Assembly: GCF_000716715.1 (NCBI RefSeq)
Contig: NZ_JNYJ01000001.1
Coordinates: 434,001-498,000, forward strand
DNA: 64,000 nt
Direction of reading: 5' to 3'
Source of the DNA: Dactylosporangium aurantiacum
Lineage (GTDB): Bacteria > Actinomycetota > Actinomycetes > Mycobacteriales > Micromonosporaceae
Shown: piece after piece, positions 1-11,678 of the stretch
Layout of the letters: every line of letters starts with the position of its first letter
Position numbering within the stretch: position 1 is the stretch's first letter
The notes under the pieces: generated by a model
What the model was told of the DNA's origin: nothing
What the model saw: the letters and a program-made list of their open reading frames with translations, nothing else
Database searches by the model: none
Made by a program: the position numbers and the translations under genes

Positions 1-636
1 GAGGTGCTGATCACAGCCGAACGCAGAGTCAGGACCGCGCTGCCGGAAACGGTGATCAGGCGCACGGCGGTGCTGACCCGGGAGGATGTGCTGCTGCGGG
101 GGCTGCCCCCGGCCACGGTGGCGGCCCGGTCGCTGGTGGACGCGGCGCAGTGGGCCGGTGACGACGCGGAGGCGACGGCCGTGGTCGCGGCGGCGTTCCA
201 GCAGCGGCTGGTCGCGGGTGACGAGGTGCTCGATGTGCTCGGCCGGCTGCAGGGCGTGCGGCGTGAGGCGCTGATCCGGCAGGCCGTGCATGACGCCCGC
301 GGCGGCTCCCACTCGATCTCCGAGGTGCAGTTCCTGCGGCTGTGTCGGCGTAACGGGCTGCCCGAGCCGAGCCGGCAGGTGGTGCGCACGGACGCCCGGG
401 GGCGTCGGCGCTACCGGGACGCGCTGTTCGAGGAGTGGGGGATCCACGTCGAGGTCGACGGTGCGCAGCACATGGAGGTCCGGGCCTGGGCCGCTGACAT
501 GACCCAACACAATGAGATCGCGATCTCAGGTGGCCGGTTGCTGCGGTTCACCGCGTGGCAGCTCCGTCGCGACCCGGCCACCGTCGTACGGCAGCTGCGG
601 GCGGCACTGTGGGCGGCGGGCTGGCGTCCCGGTTGA
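1..636 (+). CDS. DUF559 / VSR-fold endonuclease-like protein, 5' end cut by window
   Basis: The reading frame is open from the first base, so the true start lies upstream; 211 residues are visible. The C-terminal half has the DUF559 layout: a segment reading HSISEVQFLRLCRRNGLPEP, then a core with FEEWGIHVEVDGAQHM, and a final LLRFTAWQLRRDPATV helix. This resembles the very-short-patch-repair endonuclease fold. The upstream part resembles the linker of actinobacterial proteins annotated as AbiEi-like antitoxin plus DUF559. Whether it is catalytic is unknown. Its TGA stop lies inside the left arm of a palindrome. Function is inferred from fold only. Confidence 0.7.
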   Translation, partial: EVLITAERRVRTALPETVIRRTAVLTREDVLLRGLPPATVAARSLVDAAQWAGDDAEATAVVAAAFQQRLVAGDEVLDVLGRLQGVRREALIRQAVHDARGGSHSISEVQFLRLCRRNGLPEPSRQVVRTDARGRRRYRDALFEEWGIHVEVDGAQHMEVRAWAADMTQHNEIAISGGRLLRFTAWQLRRDPATVVRQLRAALWAAGWRPG

Positions 637-684
637 CCTTGGACGATCGTGCCGGTCCTGACCGGTCAAAGTGTCCAAGGTCAA
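633..684. repeat. Nested inverted repeat after the DUF559 gene
   Basis: Perfect 12-bp arms TTGACCTTGGAC (633-644) and GTCCAAGGTCAA (673-684) enclose a second small palindrome, CCGGT/ACCGG (652-656 and 661-665). The left arm contains the stop codon of the DUF559 gene. It may act as a first terminator or as a protein or RNA structure. It is distinct from the U-rich hairpin just downstream. Confidence 0.6.
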
Positions 685-691
685 CTCGAGG

Positions 692-732
692 TCCGGAAAA
701 AGGGGGCCGCGCAGCGGCCCCCTTCTTCCGGA
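692..732. terminator. Bidirectional intrinsic terminator between DUF559 gene and bldD
   Basis: A GC-rich stem, GGGGGCCGC / GCGGCCCCC, is flanked by an A tract on the left and CTTCTT on the right. It therefore looks like a rho-independent terminator read from either strand. It separates two convergent genes. Confidence 0.85.
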
Positions 733-735
733 CGG

Positions 736-1224
736 TCAGGACTGGAACAGGCTGCGCGGGTCGGTGACCAGCACGCCGTGCTCGTTGAGCCGCTCGACCA
801 GGCCCGACGGCGAGGCGTCGTAGACGATGGCGAGGGCGCGCAGGTCGTCGGCCCGGATGGACAGGACCCGGCCGTTGTAGTCGCCACGCTGCTGCTGGAT
901 GGCCCGGGCGTAACGGGCCACGTAGGCGAGGTCCTCGGCGCCGGCGTCGTACAGCCGCTCCAGGTCCAGGACGATCTTGTTGGTGGGCTCGTGCCGGACG
1001 CCGCTGCCCTCCGGCAGCAGCTCGGCGACGGGGACGCGGTAGAACTCGGCCAGCTCGGCCAGGCGGGACACCGTGACGGCCCGGTCGCCCCGCTCGTACG
1101 AACCGACGACGACGGCCTTCCAACGCCCTGCCGACTTCTCCTCGACACCCTGCAGAGACAGCCCCTGCTGCTGTCGGATGGAGCGCAGGCGAGCACCAAG
1201 AGACTTGGCGTACTCAGACGGCAT
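736..1224 (-). CDS. bldD: BldD-family developmental regulator with cyclic-di-GMP signature
   Basis: 162 aa from the ATG at 1224, preceded by a GGGAG ribosome site; an ATG-like start 18 nt upstream has weaker support. An N-terminal XRE helix-turn-helix (about residues 8-70) contains the BldD-typical SAGRWKAVVVGSYERGDRAV. The C-terminal domain carries the BldD c-di-GMP motif RxD-X8-RxxD as R113-G-D115, eight residues, then R124-A-D-D127. In Streptomyces, BldD bound to tetrameric c-di-GMP dimerises and represses development genes. It is transcribed divergently from the pyr operon. Role assignment is by family; the motif is seen directly. Confidence 0.93.
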   Translation of the reverse strand: MPSEYAKSLGARLRSIRQQQGLSLQGVEEKSAGRWKAVVVGSYERGDRAVTVSRLAELAEFYRVPVAELLPEGSGVRHEPTNKIVLDLERLYDAGAEDLAYVARYARAIQQQRGDYNGRVLSIRADDLRALAIVYDASPSGLVERLNEHGVLVTDPRSLFQS

Positions 1225-1328
1225 ACGGACACTCCCAGTCACTGGCCTGAGGGGTTTCCCCAGCGATCGCTACGGAGCGTGACCGTAACTGGCGGAAGAC
1301 GCGTGGTCAAGTGGTCGAGACCCATCCG

Positions 1329-1356
1329 TTGCCCAGGTCAGGGCGGTTGTTAGGGT
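1329..1356 (+). promoter_or_regulatory. Probable pyr operon promoter
   Basis: TTGCCC (1329-1334), a 16-bp spacer and TAGGGT (1351-1356) fit an actinobacterial housekeeping promoter. The predicted start near 1363 gives a leader of about 50 nt containing the PyrR site. Confidence 0.5.
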
Positions 1357-1380
1357 GGTTGGCGTTCGACGTCCTTTAAC

Positions 1381-1408
1381 GACCCGTCCGGTGAGGCGGG
1401 GAAGGAGG
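1381..1408 (+). promoter_or_regulatory. PyrR-binding RNA hairpin overlapping the pyrR ribosome site
   Basis: A CCCG/CGGG stem (1383-1386 with 1397-1400) presents GTCCGGTGAGGC. This matches the conserved PyrR recognition loop of Bacillus (GUCCNGNGAGGC). The GGAGG of pyrR follows at 1404-1408 and no terminator hairpin is seen. The layout therefore suggests translational repression when PyrR binds with UMP/UTP, as described for mycobacteria, rather than attenuation. Confidence 0.8.
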
Positions 1409-1414
1409 TCTGGT

Positions 1415-1984
1415 TTGTCGTCCCCGACAACCGGCGCTGAGCTGGGCAAAACCATCCTAACGGCGGCAGATGTCGCCCGGGTGGTGGACCGGATTGCCCA
1501 TCAGATTCTGGAAAAGACGTCCGGCGCGGCCGAAACGGTGCTGCTGGGCATACCTACCCGGGGCGTACCCCTGGCGCGCCGGCTGGCCGCGCGGATCGCC
1601 ACGTTCGAGGGCGTGACCATTCCCGTGGGTGTGTTGGACATCACGCTCTACCGGGATGACCTCCGCCTGCAGGCGACGCGTGCGCTGGGTCACACGGAGG
1701 TGCCGCCGGGCGGCCTCGACGGGCGGCGGGTGATCCTCGTCGACGACGTGCTGTTCTCGGGCCGGACCGTGCGCGCGGCGCTCGACGCGCTCAAGGACCT
1801 CGGCCGGCCGCGGATGGTGCAGCTGGCGGTCCTTGTCGACCGGGGGCACCGGGAGCTGCCGATCCGGGCCGACTACGTCGGCAAGAACATCCCGACGTCG
1901 ATCGAGGAGAGCGTCCGGGTCTTCACCGCCGAGCACGACGGCGAGGACGCCGTGATGATCGTGAACAAGGGCGGGGTGAAATGA
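1415..1984 (+). CDS. pyrR: PyrR, pyrimidine operon regulator / uracil phosphoribosyltransferase
   Basis: 189 aa from a TTG at 1415, six bases after GGAGG. Longer in-frame starts (1355) would run through the regulatory hairpin, so they are rejected. The PRPP-binding loop [18 protein letters not shown] is intact. PyrR binds pyr mRNA when nucleotides are plentiful and also has UPRTase activity. Its own leader carries the target hairpin, so the protein should autoregulate the whole operon. It overlaps pyrB by ATGA. Confidence 0.95.
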   Translation: MSSPTTGAELGKTILTAADVARVVDRIAHQILEKTSGAAETVLLGIPTRGVPLARRLAARIATFEGVTIPVGVLDITLYRDDLRLQATRALGHTEVPPGGLDGRRVILVDDVLFSGRTVRAALDALKDLGRPRMVQLAVLVDRGHRELPIRADYVGKNIPTSIEESVRVFTAEHDGEDAVMIVNKGGVK

Positions 1985-2895
1985 TCAAGCATCTGCTCAG
2001 TGCCGCCGACCTGGACGCCGCGACCGCGACCCTCGTGCTGGACACCGCGGCGGAGATGGCGAGCCTGGCGGGGCGCGAGGTGAAGAAGCTGCCCGCGTTG
2101 CGCGGGCGCACCGTGGTGAACCTGTTCTACGAGGACTCGACCCGGACCCGGATCTCGTTCGAGGCGGCCGCGAAGCGGCTGTCGGCGGACGTCATCAACT
2201 TCTCCGCGAAGGGCTCCAGCGTCTCCAAGGGTGAAAGTCTCAAGGACACCGCGCTGACCCTGCAGGCGATGGGCGCCGACGCGGTCGTGGTGCGCCACCC
2301 CGCCAGCGGCGCGCCGCACCGGCTCGCCAACTGGGTGGAGGGCAGCGTCGTCAACGCCGGCGACGGCACGCACGAGCACCCCACGCAGGCGCTGCTGGAC
2401 GCGTACACGATGCGCAGCCGCCTCGGCCGGCTCGCCGGGCTGAACGTGGCGATCGTCGGCGACGTGCTGCACTCCCGGGTGGCCAGGTCCAACGTGCAGC
2501 TGCTGCACACCCTCGGCGCGAAGGTGACGCTCGTCGCGCCGCCGACGCTGCTGCCGGTCGGCGTGGACGCGTGGCCCGCCGGGACCTCCTACGACCTGGA
2601 CGCCGTCGTGCCGGATTCCGACGTCGTCATGATGCTGCGGGTCCAGCGGGAAAGAATGAACCAGGCGTATTTCCCGTCGGAGCGGGAGTACGCGCGACGC
2701 TACGGCTTCGACGTGCCGCGCATGCGGCGGCTGCCCGGGCACGCGATCGTCATGCACCCCGGGCCGATGAACCGGGGCATGGAGATCGCGCCGGAGGTCG
2801 CCGACTCGCCGCGCTCCACGATCGTCGAACAGGTCGCCAACGGGGTCTCCGTGCGGATGGCCGTCCTCTACCTGCTGCTCGGAGGCAAAGCGTGA
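1981..2895 (+). CDS. pyrB: Aspartate carbamoyltransferase catalytic subunit
   Basis: 304 aa, normal length for the catalytic chain. It condenses carbamoyl phosphate with aspartate, the committed step of UMP synthesis. The carbamoyl-phosphate motif S53-T-R-T-R57 and the HPTQ motif (about residue 135) are present, as is the late HPGPMNRG segment. No pyrI regulatory subunit is seen next to it, consistent with actinobacterial ATCases that pair with dihydroorotase or work alone. Coupled to pyrR (ATGA) and pyrC (GTGA). Confidence 0.97.
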   Translation: MIKHLLSAADLDAATATLVLDTAAEMASLAGREVKKLPALRGRTVVNLFYEDSTRTRISFEAAAKRLSADVINFSAKGSSVSKGESLKDTALTLQAMGADAVVVRHPASGAPHRLANWVEGSVVNAGDGTHEHPTQALLDAYTMRSRLGRLAGLNVAIVGDVLHSRVARSNVQLLHTLGAKVTLVAPPTLLPVGVDAWPAGTSYDLDAVVPDSDVVMMLRVQRERMNQAYFPSEREYARRYGFDVPRMRRLPGHAIVMHPGPMNRGMEIAPEVADSPRSTIVEQVANGVSVRMAVLYLLLGGKA

Positions 2896-4109
2896 TCACC
2901 AACCTGGGCGAGATCACCATCGAAGATGGGGTCATCGTCCGTATCGACCCGGACAAGAAGGGCCCCCTGGTCGCCCTCCCCGGGCTGGTCGACCTCCACA
3001 CCCACCTGCGTGAGCCGGGCCGTGAGGACGCCGAGACCGTGGAGTCCGGGTCGCGGGCCGCGGCCCTCGGCGGGTACACGGCCGTCTGCGCGATGGCGAA
3101 CACGTCCCCGGTCGCCGACACCGCCGGCGTCGTGGAGCAGGTGTGGCGCCTCGGCCGCGAGGCCGGCCTGGTCGACGTGCAGCCGATCGGCGCCGTCACC
3201 GTCGGCCTCGGCGGCGAGCAGCTCGCCGAGCTCGGCGCGATGGCCGACTCCGCGGCGCGGGTGCGGGTCTTCTCCGACGACGGGCACTGCGTGCACGACC
3301 CGCGGCTCATGCGCCGCGCCCTGGAGTACGTCAAGGCGTTCGACGGGGTCATCGCCCAGCACGCCGAGGAGCCGCGGCTGACCACCGGCGCGCAGATGAA
3401 CGAGGGCGACGTCGCCGCCCGGCTCGGCCTGACCGGCTGGCCCGCGGTCGCCGAGGAGGCGATCATCGCCCGGGACGTGCTGCTCGCCGGGCACGTCGGG
3501 GCCCGCCTGCACATCTGCCACGTGTCGACCGCCGGCAGCGTCGAGCTGATCCGCTGGGCGAAGTCGAAGGGGTGGCGGGTGACCGCCGAGGTGACCCCGC
3601 ACCACCTGCTGCTCACCGAGGACCTCGCCGTCGACTACGACCCGGTGTACAAGGTGAACCCGCCGCTGCGCACCGAGGCCGACGTCCTCGCCCTGCGCCG
3701 CGGCCTGCAGGACGGCACGATCGACTGTGTGGCCACCGACCACGCCCCGCACAGCGTGGAGGACAAGGAGTGCGAGTGGGCGTATGCCAGGCCGGGCATG
3801 CTCGGGCTGGAGACCGCGCTCGCGATCGTCGTGCAGACGATGGGGCCGCAGTGGGACAGGATCGCCGACTGGATGTCCGCCGCGCCGGCGAAGATCGCCG
3901 GGCTGGCCGGGCACGGCCACCCGCTGCAGGTCGGGCAGGTCGCGAACCTCACGATCTTCGACCCGGACGCCAGGTGGACGGTCGACCCGACCGCCCTGGC
4001 CAGCAGGTCGCGCAACACCCCTTACGCCGGAATGGAGCTGCGCGGTCGCGTCGAGGCGACCTACCTGCGCGGCGAGCCGACGGTGTTGAACGGAAAGGCG
4101 ACTCGGTGA
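2892..4109 (+). CDS. pyrC: Dihydroorotase
   Basis: 405 aa from the GTG at 2892, which overlaps the pyrB stop as GTGA; upstream in-frame starts lie inside pyrB. It cyclises carbamoyl aspartate to dihydroorotate. The metal-binding [10 protein letters not shown] near residue 35, HAEEP, the HHLLLTEDL segment, and ATDHAPHS with the catalytic aspartate are all visible. The N-terminal beta-sandwich part is slightly short compared with many bacterial homologues. Coupled to carA by another GTGA. Confidence 0.96.
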   Translation: MITNLGEITIEDGVIVRIDPDKKGPLVALPGLVDLHTHLREPGREDAETVESGSRAAALGGYTAVCAMANTSPVADTAGVVEQVWRLGREAGLVDVQPIGAVTVGLGGEQLAELGAMADSAARVRVFSDDGHCVHDPRLMRRALEYVKAFDGVIAQHAEEPRLTTGAQMNEGDVAARLGLTGWPAVAEEAIIARDVLLAGHVGARLHICHVSTAGSVELIRWAKSKGWRVTAEVTPHHLLLTEDLAVDYDPVYKVNPPLRTEADVLALRRGLQDGTIDCVATDHAPHSVEDKECEWAYARPGMLGLETALAIVVQTMGPQWDRIADWMSAAPAKIAGLAGHGHPLQVGQVANLTIFDPDARWTVDPTALASRSRNTPYAGMELRGRVEATYLRGEPTVLNGKATR

Positions 4110-5210
4110 AGCGCAGAGCAGCATTGTTGGTACTGGAGGACGGCCGCACGTTTCGCGGTGAGGCCTTCGGCGGCATCGGCGAGACCTTCGGCGAGGCGGT
4201 GTTCAACACCGGCATGACCGGTTACCAGGAGACGCTGACCGACCCGTCGTACCACCGGCAGGTCGTCGTGCAGACCGCGCCGCAGATCGGCAACACCGGC
4301 GTCAACGGCGAGGACGACGAGTCCGACCGGGTCTGGGTCGCCGGGTACGTGGTGCGCGACCCCGCCCGCACGTACTCGAACTGGCGGGCCACCTGCAGCC
4401 TCCAGGACCGCCTCGCGGTCGAGGGGATCGTCGGCATCAGCGGCATCGACACCCGGGCCCTCACCCGGCACCTGCGGGAGCGCGGCGCCATGCGCGTCGG
4501 CGTGTCCAGCGTCGACGACGACCGCGACGGGCTGCTGCAGCGGGTCCGCCAGCAGCCGCAGATGCTCGGCGCCGACCTGTCCGCCGAGGTGAGCACCCCG
4601 CAGCGGTACACCGTCGAGGCGCAGGGCGAGCACCGGTTCACCGTCGCCGCGGTCGACCTCGGCATCAAGCGCAACGTCCCGCGGCGCCTCGCCGCCCGCG
4701 GGGTGACCACCCACGTGCTGCCGGCGAACACCACCCTGGAGGAGATCCGCGCGCTCAACGCCGACGCGGTGTTCTTCTCGCCCGGCCCCGGCGACCCGGC
4801 CACCGCCGACGGCCCGGTGCAGCTGGCCAAATCGGTCATGGCCGCGAAGATCCCGCTGTTCGGCATCTGCTTCGGCAGCCAGATCCTGGGCCGGGCGCTC
4901 GGCTTCGGCACCTACAAACTGGGCTACGGCCACCGGGGCATCAACCAGCCCGTCATGGACCGCACCACCGGCAAGGTGGAGGTCACCAGCCACAACCACG
5001 GCTTCGCCGTCGACGCGCCGCGGGACACCAGGACCACCACCGAGTTCGGCGACGTCGAGGTCAGCCACGTCTGCCTCAACGACGGCGTCGTGGAGGGCCT
5101 GCGCTGCCTGGACGTGCCGGCCTTCACCGTGCAGTACCACCCGGAGGCGGCAGCGGGGCCGCACGACGCGGACTACCTGTTCGACAGATTCGCGGAGTTG
5201 ATGAACACCA

Positions 5211-5218
<8 letters not shown>
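4106..5218 (+). CDS. carA: Carbamoyl-phosphate synthase small (glutaminase) subunit
   Basis: 370 aa from GTG 4106 overlapping the pyrC stop. It supplies ammonia from glutamine to CarB. An N-terminal CPSase_sm domain ([17 protein letters not shown]) is followed by a class I amidotransferase domain with FSPGPGDP, the nucleophile cysteine in [10 protein letters not shown], and the late histidine/glutamate pair in VQYHPEA. The product feeds both pyrimidine and arginine synthesis, and both pathways are in this window. Eight-base overlap with carB. Confidence 0.97.
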
Positions 5219-8509
<3,291 letters not shown>

Positions 8510-8513
<4 letters not shown>

Positions 8514-9496
8514 CCTACGAGCGGCTCGTCCGCCCGGTGCTGTTCCGCCTCGGCGGCGGTGACGCCGAGGCGGTGCACGAGCGGACCCTGCGCTGGCTGT
8601 CGCGGATCCCCGGCCGGGGATCCGCGTACAGCCCGCCGGGCGCCCGCCGGACCGTGTTCGGGATCGACTTCCCGAACGCGGTCGGGCTCGCCGCCGGCAT
8701 GGACAAGGACGGCCGGGCGCTGCGGGCCTGGCCCCGGCTCGGGTTCGGCTTCGTCGAGGTCGGCACCGTCACCTGGCACCCGCAGCCCGGCAACGACCGG
8801 CCCCGCCTGTTCCGCTTCCCGCAGCACGAGGCGATCGTCAACCGGATGGGGTTCAACAACGCCGGCGCCCGGGCCCTCTCGGCGCGCCTGGCGCGGCTGG
8901 GGCCCCTGCCGGTGCCGCTGGGCATCAGCCTCGGCAAGTCGAAGGTGACGCCGCTGACCGGCGCCGTCGAGGACTACGTCAGCAGTTTCCGGCAGCTGTA
9001 CGACCAGGGCGCCTACTTCGCCGTCAACGTCAGCTCGCCGAACACGCCCGGGCTGCGCGAGCTGCAGGACAAGGCGCACCTGTCCGCGCTGCTCGGGGCG
9101 TTGCACGCGGCGAACCCGGCGGGCAAGCCGGTCCTCGTCAAGGTCGCGCCGGACCTCACCGACACCGCCCTCGGCGAGCTGCTCGACGTGTGCCTCGCCC
9201 GCGGCGTCGCCGGGCTCATCGCCACCAACACCACCATCGAACGCCACGGCGTGCCCACCGCCGAGGCGGGCGGGCTCAGCGGCCGGCCCCTCGCGCCACG
9301 CGCGCTGCAGGTCGTGCGCTTCGTCACCAAGGAGAGCGGGCTGCCGGTCATCGGTGTCGGCGGGATCACCACCCGCGACGACGTCACCAGGATGCTGGAC
9401 GCCGGCGCCGCCCTCGTGCAGCTGTACACCGGACTCATCTACCACGGCCCGCGCCTCGTCCGGCAGGCCGTGCAAGCGACAAGGGGGAGCACGTGA
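8510..9496 (+). CDS. pyrD: Dihydroorotate dehydrogenase, quinone type (class 2)
   Basis: 328 aa from GTG 8510, overlapping the carB stop. It oxidises dihydroorotate to orotate. The class 2 layout is clear: an N-terminal extension for membrane association, then [36 protein letters not shown], the catalytic-serine region [14 protein letters not shown], and the FMN phosphate-binding GVGGITT. It is followed by a 30-codon micro-ORF rather than directly by pyrF. Confidence 0.96.
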
Positions 9497-9585
9497 GCGA
9501 TCCGGAGCGGAGCGGAGGAGCCGTGAACCATCAGCTCAGTGTTGGCTCGCGGCGGCGCCGGAGCGTACCGGAGGTGACGGCGTGA
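9493..9585 (+). CDS. 30-codon micro-ORF bridging pyrD and pyrF
   Basis: Starts at GTG 9493 within the pyrD stop (GTGA) and stops at TGA 9583-9585 within the pyrF start (GTGA). It is therefore perfectly coupled at both ends. The product is Arg/Ser-rich with no recognised domain. It is formed almost entirely by the repeat-like element at 9502-9574. It may serve only to carry ribosomes from pyrD to pyrF. Whether the peptide itself matters is unknown. Confidence 0.4.
   Translation: MSDPERSGGAVNHQLSVGSRRRRSVPEVTA
9502..9574 (+). repeat. Repeat-like insertion between pyrD and pyrF with 17-bp flanking direct repeats
   Basis: CCGGAGCGGAGCGGAGG (9502-9518) and CCGGAGCGTACCGGAGG (9558-9574) match at 15 of 17 positions. 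They flank a core containing GTGAACCATCAGCTCAGTG. The second copy supplies the GGAGG ribosome site of pyrF. The core looks like short interspersed sequences I recall from Micromonosporaceae genomes; that recollection needs a BLASTN check. Confidence 0.6.
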
Positions 9586-10424
9586 GCGGCAGATTCGGTG
9601 CGCGGCTGCGGGCCGCCATGGACACGCTGGGGCCGCTGTGTGTCGGGATCGACCCGCACCCCTCCCTGCTGACCGCCTGGGGCCTCTCCGACGATGTCAA
9701 GGGCCTGGAAGCGTTCAGTCGGACGGTGGGGGAGGCCCTGGCCGACCGGGTCGCGGTGATCAAGCCCCAGTCCGCCTTTTATGAGCGTTTCGGCTCCAGG
9801 GGCATCGCGGTGCTGGAGTCAACTATCCGACAGTTTGACGGGACCCGGACCCTTGTGATTCTCGACGTCAAGCGGGGTGACATCGGCTCCACGGCCGCCG
9901 CGTACGCCGACGCGTACCTCGATCCGGCCTCGCCGCTGCGCGCCGACGCGATCACCGTCAGCCCCTATCTCGGCGTCGGCGCGCTGCGCCCGATCATCGA
10001 CAAGGCGACCGCGGGTGGGCTCGGCGCGTTCGTCCTCGCCCTCACCTCCAACCCCGAGGGCGCCGCGGTCCAACGCGCCGTCGGCGCCGCCGGCGCGACC
10101 GTCGCGCAGACCGTCATCGACGAGATTTCGCAGGTCAACGCGGGTGTGACCCCGCTCGGCGACATCGGCGTGGTGATCGGCGCCACCCTCGGGCAGCACG
10201 GGCACGACCTGACGAACCTCAATGGCCCGATCCTGGCGCCGGGCCTCGGCGCGCAGGGTGGAAGGGCCGACGGACTCCGCGCCGCGTTCGGTGATCAAGC
10301 CCCTGACGTGCTGCCGTCGTACTCCCGGGAGGTCCTCGGCGCGGGCCCCGACGTGGCCACGCTGCGTGCCGCCGCGGAGCGGGCGCGTGACGACTGCGCG
10401 GCCGCCCTGGCGGTCACCGCCTGA
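9582..10424 (+). CDS. pyrF: Orotidine-5'-phosphate decarboxylase
   Basis: 280 aa from GTG 9582, seven bases after GGAGG. It converts OMP to UMP. This is the long actinobacterial (type 2) family: LCVGIDPHPSLL near the start, VIKPQSAFYERFG, and the catalytic LVILDVKRGDIGSTAAAYA around residue 90. The last gene of the pyr operon here; pyrE is not in the window. The 120-bp space to mihF contains no clear terminator. Confidence 0.96.
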   Translation: MSGRFGARLRAAMDTLGPLCVGIDPHPSLLTAWGLSDDVKGLEAFSRTVGEALADRVAVIKPQSAFYERFGSRGIAVLESTIRQFDGTRTLVILDVKRGDIGSTAAAYADAYLDPASPLRADAITVSPYLGVGALRPIIDKATAGGLGAFVLALTSNPEGAAVQRAVGAAGATVAQTVIDEISQVNAGVTPLGDIGVVIGATLGQHGHDLTNLNGPILAPGLGAQGGRADGLRAAFGDQAPDVLPSYSREVLGAGPDVATLRAAAERARDDCAAALAVTA

Positions 10425-10544
10425 TCATCGGGCCGCCACCGGCCGTCGATCATGCGATACCCACGTTGCCGAAATGGCTCGTGACCGCTAGTTTTCCCGG
10501 CGCTAGACCATCAACATTCTTTTCAAGGGACCTGAGGAGACCTG

Positions 10545-10865
10545 GTGCCGCTCCCGTCACTGAGCCCGGAACAGCGCGCGGCCGCTTTGGAAAAAGCGGC
10601 TGAGATTCGTAAGGCTCGCGCTGAGCTGAAGGAGCAACTGAAGCAGGGGAAGACCACCCTCGCTGCCGTGCTCGATCGTGCGGAGTCCGACGACGTCGTC
10701 GGCAAGCTTCGGGTTTCGGCCGTGCTGCAGGCGATGCCCGGCATCGGCAAGATCCGCGCGACGCAGATCATGGAGAAGCTGAAGATCGCTGACAGCCGCC
10801 GCCTCCGCGGCCTCGGCGACCAGCAGCGCAAGGCACTGCTCGGGGAGTTCGCCGGCGGCAAGTGA
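10545..10865 (+). CDS. mihF: Actinobacterial integration host factor
   Basis: 106 aa from GTG 10545 after GAGGAG. A basic, helical DNA-binding protein with the mIHF core KLRVSAVLQAMPGIGKIRATQIMEKL, a helix-two-turn-helix-like segment with a PGIG hairpin. In mycobacteria and Streptomyces it shapes the nucleoid and is required for normal growth. In many actinobacteria it is followed by gmk then rpoZ. Here a terminator and a gene-free gap follow instead. Confidence 0.93.
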   Translation: MPLPSLSPEQRAAALEKAAEIRKARAELKEQLKQGKTTLAAVLDRAESDDVVGKLRVSAVLQAMPGIGKIRATQIMEKLKIADSRRLRGLGDQQRKALLGEFAGGK

Positions 10866-10898
10866 CTGCCGCCAGGTCCCCCCGGACCAGTGTGAACG

Positions 10899-10932
10899 CG
10901 ACGCCCGGACCCCGGATGGGGGCCGGGCGTCG
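10899..10932 (+). terminator. Strong hairpin after mihF
   Basis: Perfect 10-bp arms CGACGCCCGG / CCGGGCGTCG, extended inward by CCCC/GGGG. There is no T tract, as is usual in high-GC actinobacteria. It should end or stabilise the mihF transcript. Confidence 0.65.
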
Positions 10933-11405
10933 TGCTGTGCCGGCCGCGCTGTGTTGGCTGCGCTGTGTTGGCTGCGCGCCGCAGGCGGCGCGCGGCGGGG
11001 GTTCCCACCCGCGGCCCCCATGCTCGCTGCGCTCGCACTTCTCAGGCCGGCTGGACCGGGGGGATCGGGCGCTGCGCTTCCGAGCGCCGTCGTGGCCGGG
11101 CTTCCGTTGAGGGCTGGACGGTGGCGGAGCCCGGTGGCCGGCCTTCTCGTCCCGGCCCTCCCCATCCTGGTCTTGTCTGGGTCGAGCCGTGCCCGGATTT
11201 TGGTGATACGTGGCTTTCGTGCCATGGATGTTTGGCTATCTTTCGCTATTTGAAGATCTTTCCTGGAGTGGTCACACTTTGGCGAATGGGGGAGTCGTAG
11301 AACCCTCCCCGGTTCGCCTCTGCGGGTGGCGGTCGAGGTCAGCGGCGGCCTGGTAAGGTTTACAGGTTCGCGAGCTGTCAATTTGGAAAGTCGTGAGGTT
11401 GTTTC
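10933..11405. other. Gene-free gap in the position normally holding gmk
   Basis: No coding frame with a recognisable product on either strand and no trace of a guanylate kinase P-loop. It holds a 14-bp tandem duplication (10947-10974), a tight 8-bp palindrome CGCGCCGC/GCGGCGCG (10975-10992), and about 80 nt near 11205-11285 that are close to half A+T, unlike the surroundings. A -10-like TAAGGT at 11354-11359 probably drives rpoZ. Confidence 0.6.
10947..10974. repeat. 14-bp tandem duplication
   Basis: CGCTGTGTTGGCTG is repeated twice without a gap, immediately before a CG-only palindrome. It is non-coding as far as can be seen. Confidence 0.85.
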
Positions 11406-11672
11406 GTGGCCGGAACCGTGGCAGACCCCCAGGGCATCACCAATCCGCCGATCGACGAGCTGCTGGAGAAGACCACGTCGAAGTACGCGTTGGTGATCTT
11501 CGCGGCGAAGCGCGCCCGTCAGGTCAACGCCTACTACAGCCAGCTGGGTGAGGGGCTTCTGGAGTACGTCGGTCCCCTGGTGGAGACCACGCCGCAGGAG
11601 AAGCCGCTGTCCATCGCGCTCCGCGAGATCAACAGCGGGCTGCTGACCGCCGAGCGCATCGAAGAGGTCTAG
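11406..11672 (+). CDS. rpoZ: RNA polymerase omega subunit
   Basis: 88 aa from GTG 11406, after a GAGG site. Omega helps assemble and stabilise the beta-prime subunit. The family pattern is clear: [32 protein letters not shown], then [15 protein letters not shown]. Only six bases separate it from coaBC, so the two are probably co-transcribed. A TAAGGT -10 (11354) lies about 45 nt upstream. Confidence 0.95.
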   Translation: MAGTVADPQGITNPPIDELLEKTTSKYALVIFAAKRARQVNAYYSQLGEGLLEYVGPLVETTPQEKPLSIALREINSGLLTAERIEEV

Positions 11673-11678
11673 TCCGAC

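Noticed and set aside
2571..2891. In-frame extension of pyrC back into pyrB
   Set aside because: The extra N-terminus is an out-of-frame translation of pyrB. GTG 2892 in a GTGA overlap gives the normal dihydroorotase start.
10866..11405. Degraded gmk pseudogene
   Set aside because: No kinase P-loop or other guanylate kinase segment appears in any frame, so calling a pseudogene is not supported.
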